Shown piece by piece: positions 17,608 to 26,376 of a stretch of 64,000 nt of DNA. Source of the stretch: Acinetobacter junii CIP 64.5 (GTDB taxonomy: Bacteria > Pseudomonadota > Gammaproteobacteria > Pseudomonadales > Moraxellaceae); contig NZ_KB849654.1 of the NCBI RefSeq assembly GCF_000368765.1, positions 151,535 through 215,534 of the forward strand, read 5' to 3'. Position 1 is the stretch's first letter, and every line of letters starts with the position of its first letter. Both the position numbers and the translations under genes were made by a program. The notes beneath the pieces are model-generated. The model worked only from the letters and a program-made list of their open reading frames with translations, did no database searches and had not been told where the DNA came from.

Positions 17608-18195
17608 TTACTGGTCAGGCGAATAACGTTGATCAATACTGAATTTCTCTGGAAATTTAGCATTAATTTCTGCATAAAAAGCCATAATCTCGGTCATATC
17701 TTTTTGATAATCACCTGATGGATAAACAATTTTACCAATACCTGTTTTCTTTTTTGCATAATCCATATATGCCAATGCAATAGGTACACCTGCATTTACA
17801 GCAACATGATAAAAACCTGTTTTCCATTGTTCTTGTTTCGCACGTGTTCCTTCTGGTGTTACAAGCATCACAAGTTTAGGATGTGTTTTAAATAGATCAC
17901 TCATCAACTGAACCATGCTTGGTCTTTCCTGACCTTCTTGCTTAGCACTGCGATCTATTCCTATTCCGCCCATCGCACGCACAAAAGGGCCAAATGGAAA
18001 TTTCATATAGCTGTCTTTGATCGTCAAACGAACATTTACACCTAAAGCTTTCAATGCTAATCGTGCATATAGTGCATCCCAATTACTGGTATGTGGCGCT
18101 GCGATCATGACACATTGGTCAATATCCAAGTCCCAGTGATTATCAATTTCCCACCCCATCAAACCCAAAGTTTGTTCAGCTAATTTCTCGAACAC
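17608..18195 (-). CDS. PlsC-like 1-acyl-glycerol-phosphate acyltransferase family protein
   Basis: A 195-aa acyltransferase of the LPLAT superfamily. The catalytic HxxxxD box is HTSNWD (residues 35-40), and the glycerol-phosphate-binding motif is TPEGTR (113-118). It lacks a clear membrane helix and is shorter than PlsC, resembling stand-alone acyltransferases of unknown acceptor. The start is a GTG at 18195. It is followed by its own terminator, and the disrupted ghrB gene lies 100 bp upstream on the same strand. Confidence 0.85.
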   Translation of the reverse strand: MFEKLAEQTLGLMGWEIDNHWDLDIDQCVMIAAPHTSNWDALYARLALKALGVNVRLTIKDSYMKFPFGPFVRAMGGIGIDRSAKQEGQERPSMVQLMSDLFKTHPKLVMLVTPEGTRAKQEQWKTGFYHVAVNAGVPIALAYMDYAKKKTGIGKIVYPSGDYQKDMTEIMAFYAEINAKFPEKFSIDQRYSPDQ

Positions 18196-18295
18196 AACAA
18201 CCCCAAACGCAATTTCAAAGGGCGCAAGTGTACCAATAATAGCCAGTTTAAAATGCTAGACTAGATGAATAATTCAGCAATCAACATGTAAGAAT

Positions 18296-19261
18296 TTATT
18301 CAAACTTAGGATTGACTAGATAACGAGGTTGTCGATCCTCAAGTGCATCAATAAGATTTTGATAAGCAAGATGAACCATTTTTTTGCGTGTTTCGAGAGT
18401 TGCTGAACCAATATGAGGGGCAGTCACCACATTTGGTAGTTGGAATAATGGTGATTCTTGCAAAGGTTCTTTTGCATACACATCTAAGCCTGCTGCAAAA
18501 ATTTTGTTTTGTTGCAATGCATCGATCAATGCTGACTCATCCACTACAGAACCACGTGAAATATTGACGAACACAGCATGTTTTTGCATTAAATCAAATT
18601 GAGCTGAACCAATTAAAGCTTTAGATTCTTGATTTAAATCTACAGCCACCACGATGAAATCAGACTGTTGTAACAGTCGATCTAAATCACAATATTGAGC
18701 ATTATATGCTTCTGCAACTTCTATTTTTTCACGGCGATTATGATACAAAATATTCATGTTAAAGCCATGAAAACCTCGTCGAGCAATTGCTGCGCCGATA
18801 TGCCCTAACCCGATAATCCCTAAAGTTTTACCGAAAACATCCATACCGAACTGTTCAGTTGATACTGTACGCTTCCATTGTCCCTGCTTTGTCCACGCAT
18901 CTAATTGAGGGATTTTTCTTGCTGCGCTCAGCAGTAAACTAAATGCTAAATCAGCAGTCGTCTCGGTTAATACATGAGGTGTATTAGCAAGCCAGATTTT
19001 TCTTTGATTTAAATAATTAATATCGTAATTATCATAACCAACTGAAACTGTTGAAATAATTTTTAGTTTTTGTGCTGTCACTAAATTAGTTTCGTTGAGT
19101 AAACGACCTGCTCCTATCATCGCGTCAGCATCAGCAACTTCTGTTCGGATCTGCTCATTAATATCACCCATTTTGGGATTCAGCACGACCACTTGATAAT
19201 CTTACTGTAACTTGAGTAATACATCCTGATCGATTTGGCTGAATACAACGACTTTCTTCAT
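18296..19261 (-). pseudogene. ghrB: 2-hydroxyacid dehydrogenase (GhrB-like), nonsense codon at position 20
   Basis: NAD(P)H-dependent glyoxylate/hydroxypyruvate reductase family. From the ATG at 19261 the frame reads MKKVVVFSQIDQDVLLKLQ and then TAA at 19202-19204. It resumes in the same frame with DYQVVVLNPK and continues uninterrupted to 18296 (321 aa in total, normal). Downstream are the Rossmann motif GLGHIGAAIARR, the catalytic Arg region in NISRGSVVDE and the acid/His region ending TAPHIGSAT. An internal GTG could restart translation at 19192, but that product would lack the first beta strand of the substrate domain. A C-to-T change at a Gln codon would explain the stop. Confidence 0.88.
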
Positions 19262-19278
19262 GATAAGAGTTCCGAACC

Positions 19279-19920
19279 TTATTGCATAAGTTGCCACAAC
19301 CGTTTTTTAAGTAGAGGTTGTGTAATCATTTCTTCTAAACTGGCTAAATGTAAAATATTAGAATGTTGAATAAATTCAAGTTTTCCTAAACATAATATTT
19401 TCTTGTTATTTGAAGTCGCATCTAAAAATCCTTGAATATAGGATGGTAAACCACGACTGTCCTGAAATTCAGCTAAAGGAAATGGCCACTTTAGCTCAGC
19501 ATAGTAGCCAAGTTTAGCTTTTTGAATATTTTGCCAAAGTTGCTGTTGTTCAGCATTTAATTGACTGCTCTCAACCAAAATTGAACAGTTCTCTAAGACA
19601 TACATTTGTAATTCAAATGACTGTACAGAACCTTCAACAACTATCTGCGGTTTAGCTGTCGTTGCCTCTCGAAGAATTGGTTTAGGCGTAATTTCTTGTG
19701 GTTGTGATTGAACTTCAACAATTGGTTCTGAGATGATTGGTTCTAAGTCATGCGCTTCAACAAGATCTGATGCGAAGGAAATTTCTTCAATAGGTGTATT
19801 ATTTTCAACAACCTGATCTCGCCATAGATGTGCAGCAGTATTTTTTTCACACACAACATCTTTAGGAATCCAAATATCAATTCCTATCGCTGCTAGTATG
19901 TTTCTTTGCTGCCCAATCAT
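19279..19920 (-). CDS. Hypothetical protein (conserved Acinetobacter type; possible HolD-like)
   Basis: A 213-aa protein without signal peptide or membrane helix. The N-terminus (about 6-21, RNILAAIGIDIWIPK) is a short helix-strand segment, the middle (55-100) is a low-complexity acidic and proline-rich linker, and the C-terminal third looks folded. It ends 17 bp before the ghrB remnant, on the same strand. The N-terminal peptide vaguely recalls DNA polymerase III psi (HolD) starts in other gammaproteobacteria, but this is weak. No function is assigned. Confidence 0.6.
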   Translation of the reverse strand: MIGQQRNILAAIGIDIWIPKDVVCEKNTAAHLWRDQVVENNTPIEEISFASDLVEAHDLEPIISEPIVEVQSQPQEITPKPILREATTAKPQIVVEGSVQSFELQMYVLENCSILVESSQLNAEQQQLWQNIQKAKLGYYAELKWPFPLAEFQDSRGLPSYIQGFLDATSNNKKILCLGKLEFIQHSNILHLASLEEMITQPLLKKRLWQLMQ

Positions 19921-20177
19921 TTGACTACTCTTTCTACCACGTTAGATCATCACAATACTTGTAATGCTGCATAGTCTACCATAAACGGCTTCCCCCTTTA
20001 TGGCTTCGTTTTATCCAATCACCCTTCTCTGATCAAGACATCTTTCAAGATTTGAAATCTATTTTCACTTAGATAAAGACACAAATTTCTTAGGTCCTTC
20101 CATTTATCGACTAATCCCAACTTTTTCATCATTTTGTCGCTTTCTCTTTTTATTACTAGTCTGGACCGAATGCTCAA

Positions 20178-21299
20178 ATGAAAAGGTGGACTGAATCTAT
20201 GCTAATCCTTTTTGCTATCGTTGTTTTGCTCTTGCTTGGCATAAGTATTTTATATACACAACATCCCTTATTTGGAAAAATCCCTACTGGTGAACGACTC
20301 AAACGTATCGAAAACTCTCCTAACTATCGTCAGGGTCAATTTAGAAATCGACTAGATAAACCTGATATGGCTGACTGCTCCCACACCTTTATTGAACTGT
20401 ATAGAACATTTATTAAAACTATTCCTCATCGTAGACCCAAAGACATTATTCCCTCTATCAAAACCAATTTACGTACACTCGATCCCAAACAAGATGTCAT
20501 GATTTGGTTTGGGCATTCTTCTGTTTTTATCTAACTGAATGGCAAAACCTTTTTAATTGACCCAGTGATGAGTGGCAAAGTTTCCCCTCTGCCTTGGGGA
20601 ACACGTGCTTATCGAGGTACAGATATTTATACAGTCGAGGAATTACCCGAAATTGACTATTTATTGATCTCACATGACCATTATGATTATCTGGATTATA
20701 AAACCATTTTGCAACTAAAGCACAAAGTCAAATATGTCATTACTGGTCTCGGTGTCGGAGAACACTTCGAGTACTGGGGCTATTCAAAAGAACAATTGAT
20801 CGAACGAGACTGGGGTGACAAAATTGAATTTGAAGGTGATATTACGATCATCACCGAAACAACTCATCATGATTCACGGCGTGCCTTTAAAGGCGGTAAA
20901 AATCTCTGGGTATCCTTCATCATACAATCACTGAATAGAAAGATTTTTTATACAGGTGATGGAGGCTATGACAAACATTTTGTGGAGATTGGTAAAAAGT
21001 ACGGACCTTTTGATTGGGCATTGATGGAAAATGGTCAATACGATGCTGCTTGGCGCTCCGTACATTGTCATCCAGATGAAGTTGCACAAGCGACAGAAGA
21101 ACTCCAAGCACGTAACATGCTACCTGTGCATCATTCTAAGTTTAGCCTCGCAAAACACCCTTGGAATGAGCCAATTAATCGTATTGTAAGATATTCAAAA
21201 CAAAGAAATTATCGACTTGCCACCCCCATGATCGGTGAATTGGTTGAACTCGATAATGAACAACAAAGTTTCAAGCAATGGTGGGCAAATATACGTTGA
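20178..21299 (+). pseudogene. Metallo-beta-lactamase-fold hydrolase (RomA/NAPE-PLD-like) with in-frame stop
   Basis: Membrane-anchored MBL-fold hydrolase. The N-terminus has one transmembrane helix (LILFAIVVLLLLGISIL). The metal motif is SHDHYDYLD, with later ligand regions in TGDGGYDKH and PVHHSKF. The frame is broken by TAA at 20532-20534 inside the conserved WFGHSSVFI-LNGKTFLIDP segment, where Gln is expected. The same frame then runs to 21299 without further damage. The downstream ATG at 20565 would give a fragment without the N-terminal beta strands. A CAA-to-TAA change is the simplest reading. Confidence 0.88.
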
Positions 21300-21373
21300 G
21301 CGATTCGATTAAAGAATCAGATAGAGTTTCTGATTCTTTATTCAGCTCTTAAATTTTTAAGATTAAATCTAAA

Positions 21374-21393
21374 ACTTAGCCATTTAGATAAGT
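21374..21393. promoter_or_regulatory. Upstream ArsR-type operator, ACTTA-N10-TAAGT
   Basis: Imperfect 20-bp palindrome with ACTTA and TAAGT arms, ending 5 bp before the -35 of the arsR promoter. A second, better copy lies 52 bp downstream (centre to centre). Confidence 0.55.
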
Positions 21394-21398
21394 TTTAC

Positions 21399-21427
21399 TT
21401 GACTTGTTGTTTTTTTAACCATAATAC
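21399..21427 (+). promoter_or_regulatory. Sigma-70-type promoter for the arsR-SRPBCC operon
   Basis: -35 TTGACT at 21399-21404 and -10 TAATAC at 21422-21427 with a 17-bp spacer. It is bracketed by two ACTTA-N10-TAAGT operators. Confidence 0.7.
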
Positions 21428-21445
21428 TTACCCATATGGCTAAGT
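21426..21445. promoter_or_regulatory. Downstream ArsR-type operator, 18/20 palindromic
   Basis: ACTTACCCATATGGCTAAGT is palindromic at 18 of 20 positions. It starts at the -10 element and its right arm includes the arsR ATG, so bound repressor would block transcription initiation. Confidence 0.65.
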
Positions 21446-21783
21446 ATGATTTTCAACTCGATCTGTTATTTAATGCTTTAAGTGATCCTACACGCAGAGC
21501 AATACTCACTCGTCTTGCAACAGGTGAAGCAACAACCACCTCACTTGCAGAAGAGCATACGATGGCTTTGCCCTCTTTTCTTAAACATTTAAAAAAATTG
21601 GAAGAAGCGGGACTGATCACAACAACAAAAAATGGCAGAGTGAGAACCTATGCTCTTCGCCCCCATGCGTTTAGCCCTTTAAAACACTGGTTGCAAGAAC
21701 AACAAGCCATATGGGAAACACGCTTAAATCAATTAGATAACTATGCATTAAATTTACAAAGGAAAAGAAAAAATGAATCTTGA
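21436..21783 (+). CDS. ArsR-family winged-helix regulator
   Basis: A 115-aa metalloregulator-like repressor of the SdpR/YcaF-like group that is often paired with SRPBCC proteins. Winged helix with LFNALSDPTRRAILTRL (helix 1-2) and a recognition segment SLAEEHTMALPSFLKHLKKLEEAGLI. No Cys metal site is visible, so it may sense something other than metal. Its ATG lies within the downstream operator, and a leader of only a few bases or a leaderless transcript is possible. It overlaps the SRPBCC gene by 11 bp, so the two are co-translated. Probably autorepressed. Confidence 0.92.
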   Translation: MAKYDFQLDLLFNALSDPTRRAILTRLATGEATTTSLAEEHTMALPSFLKHLKKLEEAGLITTTKNGRVRTYALRPHAFSPLKHWLQEQQAIWETRLNQLDNYALNLQRKRKNES

Positions 21784-22237
21784 TCCCCAAACAGATTTAA
21801 AACTAGAACGAACTGTAGCTGTTCCACGTGAGTTACTTTGGGAATGCTGGACAACTCCAGAGCATATAAAACACTTTTTTATTCCTAAACCTCACTCCAT
21901 CGTGTCCTGTGAAATAGACTTGAAAGTAGGTGGAAAATTCAACACCTTGTTTGATGTTGATGGCAATCAGATTCCCAATAATGGTGTTTTTCTAGAAGTC
22001 GTTGATGGCGAAAAATTAGTATTTACTGATGCTTATACTGAAGAATGGAAACCCAGTGAAAATCCATTTATGACAGCAATTATCCTATTTGAAGATCTCG
22101 GAAATGGATCAACGAAATACACAGCTATTGCACGCCATCGTACTCCTGAAGCACGACAACAACATGAAGATATGGGTTTCTTTAGTGGTTGGGGAACGGT
22201 TGTTGATCAACTTGAAGCCTACGCTAAAACGTTATAA
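21773..22237 (+). CDS. SRPBCC (AHSA1-like) domain protein
   Basis: A 154-aa START-like beta-sheet protein with a hydrophobic ligand pocket. Signatures are LERTVAVPRELLWECWTTPEHIKHFF at the start, DLKVGGKF in the middle, and the C-terminal helix MGFFSGWGTVVDQLEAYA. The family is commonly encoded directly after an ArsR regulator, as here, with an 11-bp overlap. Ligand unknown. The transcript ends at a clear terminator 15 bp downstream. Confidence 0.92.
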   Translation: MNLDPQTDLKLERTVAVPRELLWECWTTPEHIKHFFIPKPHSIVSCEIDLKVGGKFNTLFDVDGNQIPNNGVFLEVVDGEKLVFTDAYTEEWKPSENPFMTAIILFEDLGNGSTKYTAIARHRTPEARQQHEDMGFFSGWGTVVDQLEAYAKTL

Positions 22238-22252
22238 ATAAATATTTTAGGT

Positions 22253-22282
22253 AAAAAAAGACAGGTTTAGCCTGTCTTTTTT
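22253..22282. terminator. Rho-independent terminator between SRPBCC and umuC genes
   Basis: Stem AAAAAAAGACAGG / CCTGTCTTTTTTA with loop TTTAG. T tracts on both strands let it serve the SRPBCC gene and the convergent umuC. Confidence 0.88.
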
Positions 22283-22314
22283 ATATATTAACATTTATAT
22301 ATTGCTCAAAAAAT

Positions 22315-23613
22315 CTAGCTAACTCTGAGCACTTCATTCCATTTTGTTAAATAGCTAGGAGATTTGAAGCTCTGAGACATCGCCCAAGCTCGTCCATTTG
22401 GCGTAATCAAACGCCCAAGCGTCATTTTATCTTTACCAAATTTTTCATTGATATGATCAAATGTCATCGATAAACTTTTACGTGCCAGCATTTCATCCGT
22501 ATCATGAAATAAATCAACAGCATGACTATGTTGTGGAATGATATCTAACAAAATGACTTCTGCTTTTTTATAACGGTAACCTTTTTGATAAATTCGGTCT
22601 AATCCTATTTGCACAGCCTTCAAAATCTCTAAACGATCATCACTATAATCAGCCAAATACACCACTGTAAATGGACGATAATTCTCTGCTTTATTAAAAC
22701 GATTTGTACGGATACTAACACCGATCGCCTTACATAGAAGTTTTTGCTTCCGTAACCGTTCAACTGCTCTTAAGGTAAATTCAGTCAATGCTTCGCTTAG
22801 GCTATTTTTATCTTGAATTAATTGCCCAAAAGAACGACTACTTAATACCTGTCGTCGATCAGCCAACACGTCTTCAATTTCTAAACAGGCGATGCCACGC
22901 AACTCTTTAACTGTATTTTCCAAAACAACAGAGAAATGTTTTCCAATCATTTTCGGATCTGCTTCAACCAAATCCATAACTGAATGAATACCTATCACTT
23001 CTAAACGTTGGCGAATCTTACGACCTACGCCCCACACCTCACCTACTGCGGTATGACTCAATAAATCCTCGATCACACAAGGATCTTCATCAACCATATT
23101 GCAGATACTGTTAAAACATCGATGGGTTTTTGCTAAATGATTTGCAATTTTTGCCTGTGTTTTGGAATATCCAATGCCTATACAACAAGGTAATCCTAAC
23201 CAGTTTTTGATGGTTGTTAGAATGGTTTGGGCATATTCAGTTAAATCGAAATGATGCTGATATGCTGTTAACTCAAGGAAACACTCATCAATCGAGTAAA
23301 TTTCTTGTTCACATGGAGCAACGAAACTGCCCAAAATATTCATAAATCGCCGTGACATTTCTGCATACAACGCATAATTACTTGAGAAAACGGCAACCTG
23401 ATGCTTTCGAATAATATCTTCGATCTGAAAAAAGGGAACCGCCATCTTGATACCCAATTGTTTTGCTTCATGCGAACGCGATACTACACAGCCATCATTA
23501 TTTGAAAGTACCACAACAGGATGCTTTTCTAGCTTCGGATTGAATACACGCTCGCAACTCACATAACAATTATTCACATCAATCAAGGCAAAAATACGTT
23601 GTGGCAATGGCAT
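22315..23613 (-). CDS. umuC: Y-family DNA polymerase V subunit UmuC
   Basis: Translesion polymerase subunit, 432 aa. Catalytic acids are visible: Asp12 in [11 protein letters not shown], and Asp109 with Glu110 in SIDECFLEL. The palm motif [19 protein letters not shown] and the little-finger region follow. The C-terminal domain is of normal length. The ATG at 23613 is 4 bp after the umuD stop, so the two are translated together. SOS-type control comes from the operator over the umuD promoter. Confidence 0.97.
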   Translation of the reverse strand: MPLPQRIFALIDVNNCYVSCERVFNPKLEKHPVVVLSNNDGCVVSRSHEAKQLGIKMAVPFFQIEDIIRKHQVAVFSSNYALYAEMSRRFMNILGSFVAPCEQEIYSIDECFLELTAYQHHFDLTEYAQTILTTIKNWLGLPCCIGIGYSKTQAKIANHLAKTHRCFNSICNMVDEDPCVIEDLLSHTAVGEVWGVGRKIRQRLEVIGIHSVMDLVEADPKMIGKHFSVVLENTVKELRGIACLEIEDVLADRRQVLSSRSFGQLIQDKNSLSEALTEFTLRAVERLRKQKLLCKAIGVSIRTNRFNKAENYRPFTVVYLADYSDDRLEILKAVQIGLDRIYQKGYRYKKAEVILLDIIPQHSHAVDLFHDTDEMLARKSLSMTFDHINEKFGKDKMTLGRLITPNGRAWAMSQSFKSPSYLTKWNEVLRVS

Positions 23614-23617
23614 TGGA

Positions 23618-24229
23618 TCACCTCATCGGCTTTAAGTTATAGGTCACGACGCCCCAAATCACCAACTCCTGTCCTTCTTGTATATAAATATTTTGATAAT
23701 CAGGATTTTCAGCTTTTAACCAAACTTTGGGTGGACTGAAATGATGATCAATCATCAAACGCTTTACCGTAAACTCATTATCAATCAGTGCAATGACGAT
23801 ATCGCCAGACTTTGCAGGGATACTTCGATCAACCACTAAGGGATCATCAATATCAATGCCAGCATCCAACATGGACAAGGAATTTGCTTTTACGATAAAT
23901 GTCGAGTTTTCATTTCTAATTAAAAACTCATTTAAATCCAAAGCTTGCTCAACATGGTCTTGTGCAGGCGATGGAAAACCTGCTGCAACACGTTCCGTCG
24001 CCAAAGGAATATGGTAAATTCGATCATTCTTTGCTTGAACACTCTGAACTTTCAAAGAAGTGCTGAGATCGGTATTAATACCTGTCTTGGCATTATTCAA
24101 TAACCAGTTTTTAATGAAATCAACTTGTGATTCAGGAACACGTATTACTTTGGTGGGTTCGCTAAATTGAGCTTTACGACCAGCGTTGGTTCGAGCCCCA
24201 CCATGTTCAAACTCAGTTTTTTTGGACAT
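23618..24229 (-). CDS. umuD: UmuD-type protein (UmuDAb), self-cleaving regulator/polymerase subunit
   Basis: A 203-aa UmuD with an extended N-terminus, as in Acinetobacter UmuDAb, which in that genus acts in place of LexA on some DNA-damage genes. The cleavage bond is Ala83-Gly84 (VAAGFPSP), and the protease dyad is Ser119 (ANSLSML) with Lys156 (FTVKRLM). The basic N-terminus ([10 protein letters not shown]) is compatible with DNA binding. The RBS GGGAGGGG is strong. It is divergent from the ddrR-like gene, with the SOS-like operator covering its promoter. Confidence 0.96.
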   Translation of the reverse strand: MSKKTEFEHGGARTNAGRKAQFSEPTKVIRVPESQVDFIKNWLLNNAKTGINTDLSTSLKVQSVQAKNDRIYHIPLATERVAAGFPSPAQDHVEQALDLNEFLIRNENSTFIVKANSLSMLDAGIDIDDPLVVDRSIPAKSGDIVIALIDNEFTVKRLMIDHHFSPPKVWLKAENPDYQNIYIQEGQELVIWGVVTYNLKPMR

Positions 24230-24264
24230 AACTCACCCCTCCCTTGTTTTCATCGCCTTTATTT

Positions 24265-24296
24265 AATCTAACTTGAAAAAGTTACAAATTCAAGTT
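24265..24296 (-). promoter_or_regulatory. umuD promoter with overlapping UmuDAb-type operator
   Basis: Palindrome AACTTGAA-N11-TTCAAGTT at 24270-24296. On the minus strand the right arm provides -35 TTGAAT (24288-24293), and a -10 TAGATT (24265-24270) follows after exactly 17 bp. The TTGAA-TTCAA palindrome matches the published pattern for UmuDAb/DdrR-regulated promoters in Acinetobacter, as I recall it. Confidence 0.75.
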
Positions 24297-24509
24297 GACG
24301 AAAAATTAATTTTGCATAAGAATAAATTTCATAGATCAGATTTTGGCTTGTTTAAGTTAACAAGGATGTCAAACAAACTAACTTTCGATAATTAAATCAT
24401 ATATTTAGGCAACTTACGCTTTGATAGTATTTGATTTAACAGATTGATTATTTTGATCTTTTCAGCAGTTAGGTTTTATTCAAGATTTTTTGATGTGGAG
24501 ACATGAAAA

Positions 24510-24740
24510 ATGAACAATCAACGTGATGCTATTCTTGGCTATGCTGACGAAAAACACGCTTATTTTATTCGTCTCATTGAAAACAATACCGTTTTGGGTA
24601 GTTGTTATGGATTATTCTGTGACAGCCCCAATAGTGAGGCGGCTGAAAGTATTATGACAACTTTATTTTTAAAGAAATCTTTTTGGCTCAATGGTTCTGA
24701 ATTTCAAGATATTATTCAAGGACTAAATCCGATTCAGTAA
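24510..24740 (+). CDS. ddrR: DdrR-like DNA-damage response protein
   Basis: A small 76-aa protein. I call it DdrR from its length, its position divergent from umuDAb (the arrangement described in Acinetobacter) and its N-terminus NNQRDAILGYADEKHAYFIRLIE. In that genus DdrR is a co-regulator of the DNA-damage response with UmuDAb. GGAG lies 9 nt before the ATG. An alternative ATG 6 nt upstream in another frame gives only a seven-codon overlapping peptide. No separate operator copy was obvious near its own start; the shared intergenic site lies about 215 bp away. Confidence 0.8.
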   Translation: MNNQRDAILGYADEKHAYFIRLIENNTVLGSCYGLFCDSPNSEAAESIMTTLFLKKSFWLNGSEFQDIIQGLNPIQ

Positions 24741-24876
24741 AATCATTCATGCAAATTAGCTCAGATACGAAACAAGTTTCCGTTCGTGTAAATTTATACA
24801 GTACAAGCAACACATTCAGATATTAAGCAAATAATTCATATAAAAGACTCATGATCAATAAAAGATATTTCAGTAA

Positions 24877-24908
24877 GAAACCACTTAAACCTTGATTTAA
24901 GTGGTTTC
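24877..24908. terminator. Bidirectional terminator-like hairpin
   Basis: Stem GAAACCACTTAAA / TTTAAGTGGTTTC with a 6-nt loop, followed by TTTTATTTC. It lies between ddrR and the convergent small hypothetical gene. Confidence 0.8.
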
Positions 24909-24925
24909 TTTTATTTCATCAAGAT

Positions 24926-25153
24926 TTATATAAAGCGTTTATCATTTACTGGAGCAACAAGTTTATAAATTTTTCCATCTGCCTCATTTTCAAAGAGCAA
25001 ATCGATATTTGGATGAATAATTTCACCATCTACCTCAATATGTTCCACTCGCTTAAAAAAAGGAATGTCTTTATCTTCAAGGTCATTAAGCTGAGCAATT
25101 ACAATTGATTCATTTTCTTCTTGGTCTTTTACGACCACTGTCACCTTATTCAT
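24926..25153 (-). CDS. Small hypothetical protein
   Basis: A 75-aa acidic protein starting MNKVTVVVKDQEENESIV, with alternating strands suggestive of a small beta fold and no signal peptide. GAGGA lies 5 nt before the ATG at 25153, which decides against the in-frame ATG at 25165 because that start would lie upstream of the ribosome site. Family not recognised. It is a single-gene unit. Confidence 0.65.
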   Translation of the reverse strand: MNKVTVVVKDQEENESIVIAQLNDLEDKDIPFFKRVEHIEVDGEIIHPNIDLLFENEADGKIYKLVAPVNDKRFI

Positions 25154-25375
25154 AGTATTCCTCATTTAATAATAATTCCTGATTAGACTATGCCCTATAG
25201 ATCAAAGTCTGTCTAACAACGGGTTGTAAGAAATATTATAAGTATTAACAGACTGTTAATTTTTCATCTAAGTGATTGAAATAAAAAATATAGATTTACA
25301 ATTATGTGTAACACTGAAAAAGTAGAACAAGAAAACTGATTAAACAAAAGGCTGCCGAAGCAGCCAATATTTGTA

Positions 25376-25777
25376 CTAATTTCCACGATAAGTTGAATAA
25401 CCATAAGGGCTGAGTAATAAAGGAATATGATAATGTTTCACGGTTCCATCCACTTTAAAAATCACAGGAACTTCTGGAAAAAAGGTCTGTTGCTTTTGTT
25501 GATTGAACCAAGCCTCAGTTTTAAAGGTCACTTTGTAAATCCCTTTTTCCAAGGCTTTGTTCTCAGGATATAGCGCAGTAATTCGCCCATTTTCACCCGT
25601 AAGTTTCTGATTCAACTTAATCCACTGATCACCAGAGCTTTTTTCAAGAACAACTTCAACATTTGCTGAAGGTAAACCATTTTCCAAATTTAGAACATGG
25701 ACACTCAATGGGTTCTGTTCAGCAAATGCCGCTGAACTGAATAAGATAAGCGAATAAGGTAAGATTTTCTTTAACAT
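25376..25777 (-). CDS. hiuH: Periplasmic 5-hydroxyisourate hydrolase (HIUase, transthyretin-like)
   Basis: Hydrolyses 5-hydroxyisourate from urate oxidation. The 133-aa protein has a Sec signal peptide (ILPYSLILFSSAAFA) followed by the HIUase start LSVHVLN with the catalytic His, then NGRI with the catalytic Arg, HYHIPLLLSPYGYSTYRG at the end. The C-terminal tetrapeptide is YRGN rather than the usual YRGS. The ATG at 25777 has GGAG 6 nt upstream. It lies 10 bp after the GlcG-like gene, and both are divergent from an HprRS-like two-component system, matching the E. coli hiuH-hprRS neighbourhood. No urate oxidase or other purine catabolic gene is in the window. Confidence 0.92.
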   Translation of the reverse strand: MLKKILPYSLILFSSAAFAEQNPLSVHVLNLENGLPSANVEVVLEKSSGDQWIKLNQKLTGENGRITALYPENKALEKGIYKVTFKTEAWFNQQKQQTFFPEVPVIFKVDGTVKHYHIPLLLSPYGYSTYRGN

Positions 25778-25787
25778 CACAAACTCC

Positions 25788-26270
25788 TCACAGATTTTTC
25801 AATATTTGGATGGCTGATGTAGCACAGTAATCATCGTTTTTAGCACCGCCTGCTCCAGCAACACCAAGCGCTCCGACCACTTGATTTTGGTATCGAATAG
25901 GTAATCCACCACCCAATAACAGCAGCTTAGAAACGGTGGTCAAATTTTTTGCATCAGGATTGCTATTTGCTGTTTGACTCAAAGCCAAGGTCGCTGTTTT
26001 CGTTGATAATGCTGTAAATGCTTTTTGCTCTGCAGCATCTAAATTGTGTGGACCCACCGACTCATGGCGGTGTGCATAAAGCGTATTACCACCTTGATCA
26101 ACGACTGCGACTGCAATATTTTGCTGAATGTTTTTGCATACACGCTCAGCTTCACAGGCTATTACTTTGGCTGTTTGAAGATCTAATGAATAAACTTGCT
26201 TCAACTCCACAGAGTGTGCAACAGTGCTACTGAACAGTAACGTTAAACCAAGAATTTTAAGCTTATTCAT
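25788..26270 (-). CDS. Secreted GlcG/HbpS-family (DUF336) protein
   Basis: A 160-aa protein with signal peptide (LKILGLTLLFSSTVAHS). The mature part carries the GlcG/HbpS core: NIAVAVVDQGGNTLYAHR, then KAFTALSTKTATLAL, and the glycine-rich LLLLGGGLPIRYQNQVVGALGVAGAGG. Some family members bind haem or sense redox stress; ligand unknown here. The ATG at 26270 has AGGA 6 nt upstream; an in-frame ATG-rich extension to 26333 is not family-like. First gene of the unit with hiuH. It is divergent from the response regulator, so probably under its control. Confidence 0.88.
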   Translation of the reverse strand: MNKLKILGLTLLFSSTVAHSVELKQVYSLDLQTAKVIACEAERVCKNIQQNIAVAVVDQGGNTLYAHRHESVGPHNLDAAEQKAFTALSTKTATLALSQTANSNPDAKNLTTVSKLLLLGGGLPIRYQNQVVGALGVAGAGGAKNDDYCATSAIQILKNL

Positions 26271-26325
26271 ATTGATTCCTGCCTGATATGCTTTGAAAAT
26301 CTTAAACAAATCCATTCCGCCACAG

Positions 26326-26354
26326 CATGACAATCACATTACAAAATTGTCATG
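26326..26354. promoter_or_regulatory. HprR/CusR-type box between glcG-hiuH and the two-component genes
   Basis: CATTACAAAATTGTCATG at 26337-26354 differs by one base from the HprR box I recall for the E. coli hiuH promoter (CATTACAAAATTGTAATG). A further CATGACAA half-site lies 11 bp upstream (26326-26333), giving three half-sites in phase. It is 22 bp upstream of the response-regulator ATG and 67 bp upstream of the GlcG-like ATG. Confidence 0.7.
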
Positions 26355-26376
26355 TTCACAAAGAGTCTGAACAAAA

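Noticed and set aside
20532..20534. Reading TAA as a sense or recoded codon, because three genes have in-frame TAA
   Set aside because: TAA ends many intact genes in the window, for example rpsU, mutS, fdxA and cysS, and no recoding signal or suppressor tRNA was seen.
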